A DNA stretch of 41,234 nt from Acidobacteriota bacterium (lineage in GTDB: Bacteria > Acidobacteriota > UBA4820): assembly GCA_029559035.1 (NCBI GenBank), contig JAKQCT010000026.1, forward strand, positions 1 through 41,234. Direction: 5' to 3'. The translations under genes and the position numbers were made by a program. Positions 23,693 to 33,259 of this stretch are shown here, piece by piece. How positions within the stretch are numbered: the first letter of the stretch is position 1; every line of letters starts with the position of its first letter. Under the pieces are notes generated by a model. That model saw only the letters and a list, made by a program, of their open reading frames with translations. It did no database searches and was not told where the DNA came from.

Positions 23693-24138
23693 GACGGCGC
23701 ACCGCCGTCAAGGATCTTCTCCGCCATCTTCGCCGCCAGGCCGGGGGCCAGGCGCCTCATCTGTTTTTCGGCTTCTCCGAGCGATCTTTCGAACTCGGCG
23801 TTCCGGGCCACGCTCTTGTCTTCGATCTCTTTTCTCACTTCACGGATGAGAGACGCATGGAACTCCGAAACTTCGGCCCTCGCCTTTTCCCTGAGCCTGG
23901 CCGCTTCTTTACGCGCTTCGCTTAGCTTGGCTTCGTAAAGCTCAAGCTTCTCCAGGCTTTCCTCCCGCGCTTTGAGTGAGAGAGCCGAGCTTTCGTCGAT
24001 CCTGTTCTTCCTCTCGTCCAGGACCTTCCTGACAGGCCTGAAGAAAGCGAAATGGAGGAGGATGCCGTAGACGAGGACAGCGCCCATCACTATGGGAATG
24101 TGAAGGTAATGGCGGGCAATGTCGCCTACTAGGTCCAT
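23689..24138 (-). CDS. atpF': ATP synthase b' subunit, peripheral stalk
   Basis: The 149-residue protein has one N-terminal membrane helix (IPIVMGAVLVYGILLHFAFF) then FRPVRKVLDERKNRI and a long coiled coil. It lacks the signal-like leader of the neighbouring b subunit and so is the b' type. It is the first gene of this F1 cluster, with a strong promoter 45 bases upstream. The a and c subunit genes are absent, so they must be elsewhere, as in Geobacter-type genomes. Confidence 0.9.
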   Translation of the reverse strand: MDLVGDIARHYLHIPIVMGAVLVYGILLHFAFFRPVRKVLDERKNRIDESSALSLKAREESLEKLELYEAKLSEARKEAARLREKARAEVSEFHASLIREVRKEIEDKSVARNAEFERSLGEAEKQMRRLAPGLAAKMAEKILDGGAPS

Positions 24139-24182
24139 CGGCTCTCCTTCCCTGAACGGGACCGGCTCAAAGTTTGAACAGA

Positions 24183-24211
24183 GATGATAACAACTTTATC
24201 GAGCCGGGTCA
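24183..24211 (-). promoter_or_regulatory. Promoter of the atp gene array
   Basis: On the minus strand TTGACC (24211-24206) and TATCAT (24188-24183) are 17 bases apart. This is the best promoter seen before the long array from atpF' to rsmG, and no later strong promoter or terminator was seen inside the array. Confidence 0.7.
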
Positions 24212-24274
24212 ACCAGTTGGAAGCGAAACGGGGTGCGCCGGACGGCTAAAAACCCGGGGATCCCGACCCGACGC

Positions 24275-25357
24275 TCAGAGCCATTTTTTCTTCCTGAAAA
24301 AGAACAGCATCAGGACGCCAAGCAGCCCCATGAGCGCGAGAAGGCCGAGATAGCCGAACCGCCATTCCAGCTCCGGCATGTGCCTGAAGTTCATCCCGTA
24401 GATCCCCGCTAGGAAGGTCAGCGGGATGAAAATGGTCGAGATTATCGTCAGGACCTTCATGACCTCGTTGAGCCTGTTGCTCAGGCTTGAAAGGTAGATG
24501 TCGAGCATGCCCGCCGTAATGTCTCTCAGGGTCTCGATTATGTCGATGAGCTGAAGCGAGTGGTCGTATATGTCCCTGAAGTAGATGCAGGTCTGTTTCT
24601 GTATCAGGTCCGACCCGCACCTTTCGAGGAAACCCGCGATCTCCCTGACCGGCCATACCGCTTTCCTGAGCAGGATCAGGTTCCTCTTGAGCCTGTGTAT
24701 CCTCTCGAGTGTTTCGGCCGAGGGGTGGTTCAGGGTCTCCTCCTCGATATCCTCCAGTTTCAGCCCGAGTTTTTCGAGGATCCCGAAATAGCTGTCCACG
24801 CATGCGTCCATCAGCGCGTGGGCGAGGAAATCGGCTCCGGCCTTCCTTATCCGCTCCCTTCCCGAGCGGATCCGTCCCCTCACCGTCTCGAAGACATCGC
24901 CTTCTTTCCCCTCCTGGAAAGAGATGACATAGTTCGATCCGATGATGAGGCTCACCTGCTCGGTATCGATGGAATCGTTCGCCTCGTCGTACTCCGCCAT
25001 CTTCAAAACCACGAACATCAAGTTGTCGAATTCCTTGACGTGCGGCCGCTGTTCCGTGTTGGCGATGTCTTCAAGTATGAGCGGGTTTATCTCGAAACGT
25101 TTTCCGATCTTCTCGATTATCTCCACTTCGTGCACGCCGTCCACGTTGATCCAGGTGACGGTCGCGCGGTCCTTGAAGGGAAAGCACTCCTCGACGTTTT
25201 TAACCTCCCTCTCTTCCAGGGAGCTCTCGTTGTAGTCGATAACCTGGATCTTGACCTTATCGGTGCGTTCTTCTCCCACGTGGACAAGGGTTCCCGGCGG
25301 GAGCCCGGCTTTCTTGGATACCTTCTTGAAGAACCTTCTTTGCTTTCTTCTGCTCAT
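24275..25357 (-). CDS. corA: CorA-type Mg2+/divalent cation transporter
   Basis: The 360-residue protein has a long cytoplasmic N-terminal domain and two C-terminal membrane helices. The family signature GMN lies near 321-323 after the first helix (ISTIFIPLTFLAGIY), and the second helix (YLGLLALMGLLGVLMLFFF) ends in KKKWL. CorA forms a pentamer that lets Mg2+, Co2+ or Ni2+ in. It is a single gene transcribed towards the atp promoter. Its possible -10 box overlaps the -35 of the divergent tRNA-Val promoter. Confidence 0.93.
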   Translation of the reverse strand: MSRRKQRRFFKKVSKKAGLPPGTLVHVGEERTDKVKIQVIDYNESSLEEREVKNVEECFPFKDRATVTWINVDGVHEVEIIEKIGKRFEINPLILEDIANTEQRPHVKEFDNLMFVVLKMAEYDEANDSIDTEQVSLIIGSNYVISFQEGKEGDVFETVRGRIRSGRERIRKAGADFLAHALMDACVDSYFGILEKLGLKLEDIEEETLNHPSAETLERIHRLKRNLILLRKAVWPVREIAGFLERCGSDLIQKQTCIYFRDIYDHSLQLIDIIETLRDITAGMLDIYLSSLSNRLNEVMKVLTIISTIFIPLTFLAGIYGMNFRHMPELEWRFGYLGLLALMGLLGVLMLFFFRKKKWL

Positions 25358-25380
25358 TTTTAACTCCCGTCAAGGGAACA

Positions 25381-25409
25381 TTGTATCGCAAATTCTCTTC
25401 TGTTATCAT
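25381..25409 (+). promoter_or_regulatory. Promoter of tRNA-Val
   Basis: TTGTAT (25381-25386) and TATCAT (25404-25409) are 17 bases apart, and the tRNA begins 11 bases after the -10 box. On the other strand TACAAT (25384-25379) may serve corA, so two divergent promoters may overlap here. Confidence 0.55.
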
Positions 25410-25419
25410 ACGTGTTGCC

Positions 25420-25495
25420 GGGCGGTTAGCTCAGCGGCTAGAGCGCCTGCCTTACACGCAGGATGTCGGGGGTTCAAACCCCTCACCGCCCACCA
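25420..25495 (+). tRNA. tRNA-Val (anticodon TAC)
   Basis: The 76-base gene folds as a cloverleaf with acceptor stem GGGCGGT/ACCGCCC, anticodon stem CCTGC/GCAGG, loop CTTACAC (TAC) and T-loop TTCAAAC. The CCA end is encoded, as in tRNA-Asn. Confidence 0.95.
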
Positions 25496-25546
25496 TTCAC
25501 TGAAAAGGCGCGAGGCCGCTCCTGACCGGAAAAAACTTCATTTCAC

Positions 25547-25576
25547 TTGACAATCAGGCATGTGTTAAGTTAGTGT
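25547..25576 (+). promoter_or_regulatory. Probable promoter of the cytochrome gene
   Basis: A perfect TTGACA (25547-25552) is followed 18 bases later by the weak -10 TAGTGT (25571-25576). The leader then carries the GGAGGA ribosome site before the ATG at 25642. Confidence 0.4.
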
Positions 25577-25641
25577 AACAATGCATCCGGTTTTTCAACA
25601 TGCGCGGGGCTTTAAGGGGGGAGATCCGGGAGGAGGACGCC

Positions 25642-28047
25642 ATGCTGAAAAGATGGACGAGTGGGAGAAGGCTCTTTATCGCGGTCCTGACAGTATTGAG
25701 CGCGGGAGTTTTGATCGCGGTCTTCGCGGCCGTCACGGTCCCGACCGACATAATGCTTCCGGGAACACAGCAGCTGGAGGTGGCGACCTATACAAGCCCC
25801 GCCAACTGCGACAACTGCCACGGAGGCTACGACGCGACCGTAGAACCGGCCTTTCTCTGGCGCGGGGGCATGATGGCAAACGCCACGAGGGATCCCCTTT
25901 TCTGGGCGACCCTGGCTGTAGCCGAGCAGGATTTCATCTACGGAGCGAACCCTTCGACGCGGGGCGGCGCAGGGGACCTCTGCCTGAAATGCCATTCGGT
26001 GAACGGATGGATGGCCGGCAGGTCCACTCCAACGGACGGAAGCGGCCTGAGCGCCTCCGCCGACATAAACGGAGTGGAGTGCGAGTTTTGCCATCTCATG
26101 GTCGATCCCGACCAGCCCGTCAACATAACGGGAACGACCGAAGTACAGAACGGCTCGTTCCTCGCCTATGACGCAACGGAGGCGTACCGCGGAGCCGCAA
26201 TATACGTGCTCAACGGGACCGGGGACCGACTGGGGCCCTATACCACCAATCCTCCTCACGCGGCCCTTCAATCGTCCTTCCACAGGAGCGCTGATTTCTG
26301 CGCGACATGTCATGACGTCAGCAATCCCGCCACGGGCGACCTGGCTCCGGGCAACGCGGCGCAGGTACCCCTCGCGCCCGGGACATTCAGCGGCACGCTC
26401 GGGGGCGGCGTCGACGGGAAGGCAGCCTTCAACAACGCTCCCTACAAGTACGGCGTTACGGAGAGGACTTTCTCGGAGTACACGGCAGGTTCCCTGGACA
26501 CATGGCTGGTCAACGACTTCGCCTCGCTTCCCGCGGACCTCAAAGTGACCGGAGGCGCGCTCTATAACGCCTACATCAAGGCCTGGTCTCCAAGATCGAA
26601 CGCCAACTTCGAGGACGGAACTCTCCGTTATTTCACTTGCCAGACCTGCCACATGGCCCCGAAGACCGGAAAAGGCTGCAATAAAAGCAATTTTCCCACG
26701 AGGACTGATCTGGCTCAGCACGACCAGACTGGAGCGGGCCACTGGATGCCGGACGTTATCAAGTACATGGACACCAAGGGCACGCTGAGGCTCGGGGGCA
26801 GCCTTACCACCAATCACAAAGACGCGCTCACGGCCGGAAAAACGCGCGCAACGGCCCTGATTCAGTCGGCCGCGACCCTCTCCGCCCAGCAGGTGGATGC
26901 GAACCTTTCGGTAAAGGTGACCAACCTGACTGCCCACAAGCTGATAAGCGGCTACCCCGAAGGCAGGAGGATGTGGATAAATGTCCGGTGGTACGACTCC
27001 GGGAATAACCTGATATATGAGAACGGTGCTTACGGAAACATAGGAAGGACGGCTACCGACCTCAACAACATCTCACACCAGGTTCAATCCATAGTCGATC
27101 CTTCCAGTACGAGAGTATACGAAGCGGGGATGGGAATGGACCAGGCGTGGGCCGCCACCCTCGTTTCCCTCGGGTATCCATCAAACCTGACGCTGACCTG
27201 GGACAGGATGACGGACCTTCCCGAACACACGCTGGGAGAACTTGCCGGAAGCACCCCCGGGACCGAATACCACTCGTTCCATTTTGTCCTGAACAATGTG
27301 GTGGTCTCGGACAACAGGATCCCGCCGTACGGATTTAATTACGATGAGGCGAGAACCAGGAACTCCCTGCCCGTCCCCGACACGCAGTTCGGGAACCCCG
27401 GCCCTGGAGGAACTTTCAACTATTGGGACGACGTGCTGTTCACCATTCCTTCCACCGCCGTCTCGGCACAGATAAGGCTCTATTACCAGCAGACCAGCTG
27501 GGAATACATACAGTTCCTCTGGAAGCAGAACGACGGGTTGAACGCTTTCCTGGGGGCGGAGGGTATCAACATGCTCGACGCCTGGCTCAACAACGGACAG
27601 TGCGCTCCCGTCCAGGTGGCCCTTGCGACGGTGAGCGGCCTGACCCCTCCCGTTCTTTCGCCGGTGGGGGAGGCGTCTCACCAAAATGTCGCGGCCGAAC
27701 ACATGAAAGCGGTCTGGGACGCAGCCAACAATGAGATCGACCTCAGGTACATGCCTGCGTGCGCCGCCACCGACCACACCGTCTATTACGGCCCGATATC
27801 CTCGGTACCGAGTTACGGATATTCCGGATCGGTCTGCCTCGGCGACACGACGGGAACAGTCAGCATCGCCCCCCCCGCAGACAATTATTTCTTCATAGTC
27901 GTCGCCAACAACGGCGAAACGGAGGGATCTTACGGCAAGGATTCCTCGAACGCCCAGAGGCCGGAGGCCGTGGGCGTTGGTTCTTGCGATTACGACCAGG
28001 ACCTCAGCGGGACATGCGACGCGACCTTCAGGAGGAAAAGCCTCTAA
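25642..28047 (+). CDS. Exported pentahaem c-type cytochrome
   Basis: The 801-residue protein begins with a basic N-terminus and a long hydrophobic segment (LFIAVLTVLSAGVLIAVFAA), which sends it to or anchors it at the periplasmic side. Five CXXCH haem-binding sites lie at 56-60, 114-118, 147-151, 220-224 and 333-337. A beta-rich C-terminal half follows, including NRIPPYGFNYDEA and YQQTSWEYIQFLW segments that I recall from multihaem cytochromes of anaerobes, and then a fibronectin-III-like tail with two Cys. ATG 25642 is preferred over ATG 25600 because GGAGGA precedes it. It likely passes electrons in a respiratory chain; the partner is unknown. Its stop overlaps that of the convergent TIG gene. 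Confidence 0.88.
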   Translation: MLKRWTSGRRLFIAVLTVLSAGVLIAVFAAVTVPTDIMLPGTQQLEVATYTSPANCDNCHGGYDATVEPAFLWRGGMMANATRDPLFWATLAVAEQDFIYGANPSTRGGAGDLCLKCHSVNGWMAGRSTPTDGSGLSASADINGVECEFCHLMVDPDQPVNITGTTEVQNGSFLAYDATEAYRGAAIYVLNGTGDRLGPYTTNPPHAALQSSFHRSADFCATCHDVSNPATGDLAPGNAAQVPLAPGTFSGTLGGGVDGKAAFNNAPYKYGVTERTFSEYTAGSLDTWLVNDFASLPADLKVTGGALYNAYIKAWSPRSNANFEDGTLRYFTCQTCHMAPKTGKGCNKSNFPTRTDLAQHDQTGAGHWMPDVIKYMDTKGTLRLGGSLTTNHKDALTAGKTRATALIQSAATLSAQQVDANLSVKVTNLTAHKLISGYPEGRRMWINVRWYDSGNNLIYENGAYGNIGRTATDLNNISHQVQSIVDPSSTRVYEAGMGMDQAWAATLVSLGYPSNLTLTWDRMTDLPEHTLGELAGSTPGTEYHSFHFVLNNVVVSDNRIPPYGFNYDEARTRNSLPVPDTQFGNPGPGGTFNYWDDVLFTIPSTAVSAQIRLYYQQTSWEYIQFLWKQNDGLNAFLGAEGINMLDAWLNNGQCAPVQVALATVSGLTPPVLSPVGEASHQNVAAEHMKAVWDAANNEIDLRYMPACAATDHTVYYGPISSVPSYGYSGSVCLGDTTGTVSIAPPADNYFFIVVANNGETEGSYGKDSSNAQRPEAVGVGSCDYDQDLSGTCDATFRRKSL

Positions 28048-31000
28048 AAGCTGTAACAGTCCCCGCTGCTGTCGATGTCTCTGCCCTGGCCAGCTTCGCC
28101 TTCTCCGCTTGCGTTGACGCCCACGACCAGATACCAGAAGAAGCTGTCTTCCGGAGGAGATTCCGATAAGCCGGAAAGGCTCGTCTCCTCCTGAAGTGTT
28201 GATTCCCCCCTGAGACAGGAATCTATCTCCGAGGAATACAGGTTCTGCAGATCCGCGGGAACGCCCCGGTAGATTCGGTAACCTCCGAGCGCGTCGGGGT
28301 TCTCGGGCCAAGCGAGAGAATCGGAGGTTGTCCAGACAAGGGCTTCCGGTTCGCTTGTCCCGGGCGCCGTTTCGCGCGGGATGTCGTAGGAGAATAGCCC
28401 GTATGTGCCGCTCATCTGCCCTCCCGAGATGATCCTCACTTCCCGGTCAACCCCCTCGCCTGGAGGCGTGAGGAATGTTACCTGCACGTGGCTCCAAGAC
28501 TGCTGAGTTCCGGGGACACCGTCAACCAGAACGGTTCCGCCCGTCCCGAAATTCTCTCCGTTCACTGTCACAAGAGTCCCTCCGGCAGCCGTGCCGTTAG
28601 TTGGGACGGAAGAAATCACGGATGGGGGGAGGTAGGAGAAAAAGAGCTGGTTGCTGGGCTGTCCGTTCACGACGACATGGACCGGCACGTTGGCGCCCTG
28701 GCCTTCGGGCATCGTGAACTGGATCCAGTTGTTGGTCCATGCGAGCGGGGCCGCGTCGTTCCCGCCGACATACAGAGTCCCGCCCGTGCCCAGGTTGTCC
28801 CCCGCCAGCGTAACGGTGTAGCCGCCGGCAGTCCCCCCGGTAGAAGGATCGATAAGGGTGAGCACGGGGGCACCGTAATAACTGTAAAATACGCTGTTAC
28901 TCAGCTGGCCACCGGACATCACACGCACGGAAAGATTTTGACCCGACCCGGCAGGAGCCAGGAAGGTTATCTCCGTGTGGCTCCATGACTGCACTGTCCC
29001 GGGATTCCCGTTGATCGTCACGCTGCCGGTCGTCCCGAAATCGGTCCCGGTAAGAGCGATGAGGTTGCCCCCCGCTTCCGGTCCCTCCGACGGGACTATT
29101 GTGGAGATGACCGGGGGGAGGTAGGAGAAGGGCGTCGAGTTGCTGTGCTGTCCCGCGACAGCGACGATCACAGGAAGGCCCGCTCCCTGCCCTTCGGGGG
29201 AAAGAGCTGTGACCTGAGTGTGCGACCAGGACTGGACGGAACATGGTATTCCGCCGACAGTTACGGCGCCTGACATTCCGAAATTATCTCCCGAGATGGT
29301 TAGAGGCGTTCCGCCGATCGTCGGCCCTAAGGAAGGGACGACGCCCGTGATCGAAGGCGGGCTGTAAGAGAAATGGACGGTGTTGCTCTGGGCGCCTGAA
29401 ACCGTCAAATAGATCGGGATGTTAGTCCCTTGTCCCGGGGGCATCGCGAACTCCACCGAATTATGGGTCCACGAGGACGGCGCGACGATGTTCCCTCCTA
29501 CGCTCAATGTGCCGGAGGACCCGAAACTGCTTCCCGAGAGCGTTACGGGATAGCCGCCTTCGGTCCGTCCGCCCGCGGGATTGATGGCGTTTATCACCGG
29601 GGGGGAGTAAGAAAACGAAACGACATTGCTCGTCTGCCCGCCGACGGTCACGAAAACCGGGAGGGAAATCCCCTCTCCCGACGGGGTCAGGAAGGAAACC
29701 AGCGTATTTGTCCATGTTTGAGACGCCACGGGGGAACCGTTGAACATGATCGTCCCGCTAGCCCCGAAGTTAATTCCGGTAAGAAACACCGTTGTTCCGC
29801 CTCCGGTCGGTCCGATGGACGGTTCAATGTTGTTTATGACAGGCGCGTCGTATGAGAAGGGCACCGCGTTGCTGGTTTGTCCCGCGACCGCAACGATCAC
29901 GGGAAGGCCTGTCCCCTGCCCCTGAGGCGTGTAGAAGGATATCTGGGTGTGGGAACTGCCGTTCAGGGGACAGTTCGTGCCTCCGAGGGTAACGGCAGGG
30001 GCAAGACCGAAATTCTGGCCTGTCAGGGTGACAAGGGTACCGCCTTCGGTCGGCCCGTGGCTGATATCCATGGAGTCTATGACGGGCGGGCCGAACGAGA
30101 ACGGCAGGGAATTGCTCGTTTGCCCGCTTATCGTCACTGAAAGAGTATTGTCCGTCCCCTCTCCCGTCGGCGATACGCAGACTATCTGGCCGTGATCGAC
30201 CGAAACGACTGGAAGCGGCTGGGCGACGCCCGATATCACCGCCGTGACCGTCGTATCCGGCATGCTGCTCCCGAAATTGTTGCCGTTGAGGGTGATCGAC
30301 GCGCCCCCGCCGGTCGGGAATGGCAGAGGCACCATTGACGAGATAACCGGCGGATCGTAGTTGAACGCCATCGGATTGCTGTCCTGGCCTCCGGTTGAGA
30401 GGATAACCGGGCGGGTTACACCCTGTCCTGCGGGCGTTAAGAAGCTGACAGAAGTATCTGTCCAAAGGTCTATCGATCCGGGATTCCCTCCCACGGTTAC
30501 GGTTCCCGCAGTCCCGAAATCGGTTCCGGTCAGCGTGACCAGCGTGCCGCCCTGGGTCGGGCCGTGGCTGGGCTCTATCGAGTTGATCACGGGCTCGTTA
30601 TAGTTGACCATCATTGGATTGCTCTGCTGCCCGCCCGCCGTGACGATGACCGGGACCGTGCCGGATCCCGGAGGCATCAAAAATTGGATTTCCGTGTTGC
30701 TCCAGCTCAGTATATCGGTCACCTGGGTGCCGTTGACGGCGAGATTACCCTGGACGGTTCCGAAGTTGCTCCCCGAAAGCGTGGCCGCCCCTCCGGCCGT
30801 AGGAAAGCTTGCCGGAGCTATGCCGGATATTTGAGGAGGATCGTAACTGAACGTGGCGGGGCTGCCGGACTGGCCGCCCGCGATGACAACTACAGGAATG
30901 TTCGCCCCTGTTCCCTGAGGAAGAGTAAAAGTTGCCTGCGTATGGCTCCAGGAAAGCGGTGTTACCGGCGTTCCTGCCACTGTAATGCCCCCTCCTGCTT

Positions 31001-33107
31001 CAGATCCGAAATTGCTTCCCGCCACCGTTATCGTCACGCCGCCGGCGGCCGGGAACCCTCCCCCTTCAGAGGAAATTGAAGATATTGAGGGAGCTGAATA
31101 CGAAAAAGTAGAGATGGCCGCAACCGATTGGCCGTCGTCCCTGGTCACTCTAACTGCCAGGTTCGCGCCTTCGCCTGCAGGCAATAAAAACCTTATTTCC
31201 GTATCGGACCACTGAATAATCGTACCGGTGTTCGGACCCACTTCAACATCTCCCGAACCCTGGGCATCGCAAAAATTGGAGCCCGCTACCGTTACCTCAA
31301 CCCCCCCCTGCGTGGGGCCGAAAATGGGTAAAAAGTTAGTTATGGACGGACTGCCGCCGAACTGTAAAGGGTTCGCCGACTCACAACTGCTTCCCCAGGA
31401 CGTCGCGACAACGGCTTTGTACCATCCGCAAGTGATCGAAGGAGCTAGGAATATTATCTGCGTATCGTTCCAGGATACGATCGTTGCGTTGAGCCCTCCA
31501 ACGTGGACGGTCCCCTGGACAGGACCCAGATTTGTGCCGGTGAGGGTTACGTTGATTCCCGGCGTCACGGTTGTGGGGGTCATGTTCGTGATATTACAGG
31601 TGTAAGAAAAAGCGTTCGGCTTGACGCAGGGGCGTCCGTCGGATGTCGTCACCGACACGTCGTGCTTGCCACCGGTCCCCGCGGGGGCGGTGACCGTTAT
31701 GCCGGTATCGGTCCAGCCGGTGACAGCAGCCGGGGCCGCTCCGATTTTGACCGATCCTTCAACGGTACCGAAATCTTCTCCGGATATGGTCACCGAAGTG
31801 CCTCCTGCAGAAGGTCCTTCGGAAGGCGCCACACTTTGGATAAGGCAGGAGGGGACATAGGCGAACTTGTCAGGGCTGGCGGCCGGACGGCTGTCGAATG
31901 TCTGGAGTTCGACGTCCAGGCCGCTTCCAGTCCCCGCTGCCGCACGGAAAGTTATCTGCTGGTGGCTCCACGATTCGATGGTCCCGGTGAACGATCCTAT
32001 CCTCGCCATCCCCGTGTTCTTGCCGAAACTGCTGCCAGTGATCGTAACGAGCGTGCCTCCCGATTCAGGGCCCGAGGCAGGGGAACTGGAAGATATCGAC
32101 GGAGGGTCGTAGTTGAAAGTGACCGTATTGCTCGTCCCGTTGGGATTGACGACATAGACCGGAACATTAACTCCATACCCTTCCGGGCATGAAAAGGTTA
32201 TCTTTGACCCGGACCAGCTGATATAGGTGGTGGGACTATTTTTAAAATAAAGTACTCCCTCGCCCCCGCTGAAACTTCCGCTCAGCGTTATGGTTATGCC
32301 CCCCACAGTAGGGCCTTGAGTGGGACTGATGGATAAGATATTAGGAGGAGCCAGCATGGCTTCGTCCGAAACTTCACCATCATGCCGTCGGGCTTTTTTA
32401 ACCTCCTCTTCCGATGCGTTGTCAGGAGGATCGTTCAAGGTCTTTTTCGCACAAAGCAGCAGGCTCGCTTTCACGGGGTGCGAAACAGGCTCCTCGGAGC
32501 CGAACAATCCTATCCTCCATCCTCCTTCTTTCACGGGCCGGATGTTCCAGGAGGCTTCTATTTCCCGCCCGGCGGAGTCCACGGCGGATTCGAGGCGAAG
32601 CTCGAACCCGGGCGACCCGTCCGCCGAGATGAAAAGGGTCGTGGGAAGTTCACCCATTTCCGCCCGCCACGGTTTTCCCAGAGTCATGCAGGCGCCGGCC
32701 AGCAAAGATTCTCCATCCTTCCCGGAACCGTATGGGACGGTCGCCTCGAGAACAAGCCCGCGAGGACTCATGAAGGCGTCCAGGAGCGCCCCTTCAGCAA
32801 AGTATCTCACTCCGTCGCCCGCCGCGACCGGGATGCCCGCCTGAGCGCCGCCTTCCGTTGAAGACCCGCACGGCGAGGACAACGCAAGCCTCATCGGATG
32901 GCCGCCTTTCGCGGGCAGTATTTTTAGTTCGTTTTCGAGGAAACAGACCCTGAAACCCTGCCTGAGGTTCACTGCCGTGTAACTTCCTTGGTCAGGATCG
33001 CATGCCGGCGGCGGGACCCACTCCGCTTCATGCCGGGACGCGATCGCGACTGTTCCAACGGTCAAAAAAACAATGACGCCGAATAAAACCGATATCGTTT
33101 TTTTCAT
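28044..33107 (-). CDS. Very large exported IPT/TIG-repeat protein
   Basis: The 1,687-residue protein has a Sec signal peptide (MKKTISVLFGVIVFLTVGTV, cut near AIAS), an N-terminal domain of about 230 residues and about 16 tandem IPT/TIG immunoglobulin-like repeats, each with a GP..GG..VT..G..FG core and a SW(S/T)...(I/V).F turn. The C-terminal 100 residues are fibronectin-III-like (YRIYRG) and end in a Cys. Such rod-like proteins are usually surface or outer-membrane-attached adhesins or matrix proteins. The start at 33107 is chosen because the promoter -35 (TTGACA) covers the longer frame's start at 33158. No clear membrane anchor or sorting motif is seen at the end. Confidence 0.85.
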   Translation of the reverse strand: MKKTISVLFGVIVFLTVGTVAIASRHEAEWVPPPACDPDQGSYTAVNLRQGFRVCFLENELKILPAKGGHPMRLALSSPCGSSTEGGAQAGIPVAAGDGVRYFAEGALLDAFMSPRGLVLEATVPYGSGKDGESLLAGACMTLGKPWRAEMGELPTTLFISADGSPGFELRLESAVDSAGREIEASWNIRPVKEGGWRIGLFGSEEPVSHPVKASLLLCAKKTLNDPPDNASEEEVKKARRHDGEVSDEAMLAPPNILSISPTQGPTVGGITITLSGSFSGGEGVLYFKNSPTTYISWSGSKITFSCPEGYGVNVPVYVVNPNGTSNTVTFNYDPPSISSSSPASGPESGGTLVTITGSSFGKNTGMARIGSFTGTIESWSHQQITFRAAAGTGSGLDVELQTFDSRPAASPDKFAYVPSCLIQSVAPSEGPSAGGTSVTISGEDFGTVEGSVKIGAAPAAVTGWTDTGITVTAPAGTGGKHDVSVTTSDGRPCVKPNAFSYTCNITNMTPTTVTPGINVTLTGTNLGPVQGTVHVGGLNATIVSWNDTQIIFLAPSITCGWYKAVVATSWGSSCESANPLQFGGSPSITNFLPIFGPTQGGVEVTVAGSNFCDAQGSGDVEVGPNTGTIIQWSDTEIRFLLPAGEGANLAVRVTRDDGQSVAAISTFSYSAPSISSISSEGGGFPAAGGVTITVAGSNFGSEAGGGITVAGTPVTPLSWSHTQATFTLPQGTGANIPVVVIAGGQSGSPATFSYDPPQISGIAPASFPTAGGAATLSGSNFGTVQGNLAVNGTQVTDILSWSNTEIQFLMPPGSGTVPVIVTAGGQQSNPMMVNYNEPVINSIEPSHGPTQGGTLVTLTGTDFGTAGTVTVGGNPGSIDLWTDTSVSFLTPAGQGVTRPVILSTGGQDSNPMAFNYDPPVISSMVPLPFPTGGGASITLNGNNFGSSMPDTTVTAVISGVAQPLPVVSVDHGQIVCVSPTGEGTDNTLSVTISGQTSNSLPFSFGPPVIDSMDISHGPTEGGTLVTLTGQNFGLAPAVTLGGTNCPLNGSSHTQISFYTPQGQGTGLPVIVAVAGQTSNAVPFSYDAPVINNIEPSIGPTGGGTTVFLTGINFGASGTIMFNGSPVASQTWTNTLVSFLTPSGEGISLPVFVTVGGQTSNVVSFSYSPPVINAINPAGGRTEGGYPVTLSGSSFGSSGTLSVGGNIVAPSSWTHNSVEFAMPPGQGTNIPIYLTVSGAQSNTVHFSYSPPSITGVVPSLGPTIGGTPLTISGDNFGMSGAVTVGGIPCSVQSWSHTQVTALSPEGQGAGLPVIVAVAGQHSNSTPFSYLPPVISTIVPSEGPEAGGNLIALTGTDFGTTGSVTINGNPGTVQSWSHTEITFLAPAGSGQNLSVRVMSGGQLSNSVFYSYYGAPVLTLIDPSTGGTAGGYTVTLAGDNLGTGGTLYVGGNDAAPLAWTNNWIQFTMPEGQGANVPVHVVVNGQPSNQLFFSYLPPSVISSVPTNGTAAGGTLVTVNGENFGTGGTVLVDGVPGTQQSWSHVQVTFLTPPGEGVDREVRIISGGQMSGTYGLFSYDIPRETAPGTSEPEALVWTTSDSLAWPENPDALGGYRIYRGVPADLQNLYSSEIDSCLRGESTLQEETSLSGLSESPPEDSFFWYLVVGVNASGEGEAGQGRDIDSSGDCYSF

Positions 33108-33129
33108 GGCAGCACCCATCCTCGATACA

Positions 33130-33159
33130 ATGATGTAATGGTTCCATAGTGTTGTCAAG
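33130..33159 (-). promoter_or_regulatory. Probable promoter of the TIG-repeat gene
   Basis: On the minus strand TTGACA (33159-33154) and CATCAT (33135-33130) are 18 bases apart. This decides against the 51-base longer open frame, whose ATG would lie within the -35 box. Confidence 0.5.
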
Positions 33160-33259
33160 ATACCATGCCCAAGTTTTCTGTCTTTTTATAAAAGAGAAAA
33201 GCGCTGTTCTACTTTTTTTCCGCAGGCTCCGGCAGGAAGTCGGCGAGGTAGCTCCCCAC

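Noticed and set aside
28044-33158. Start of the TIG-repeat gene at 33158
   Set aside because: The ATG lies inside the TTGACA -35 box, and the signal peptide begins only at 33107.
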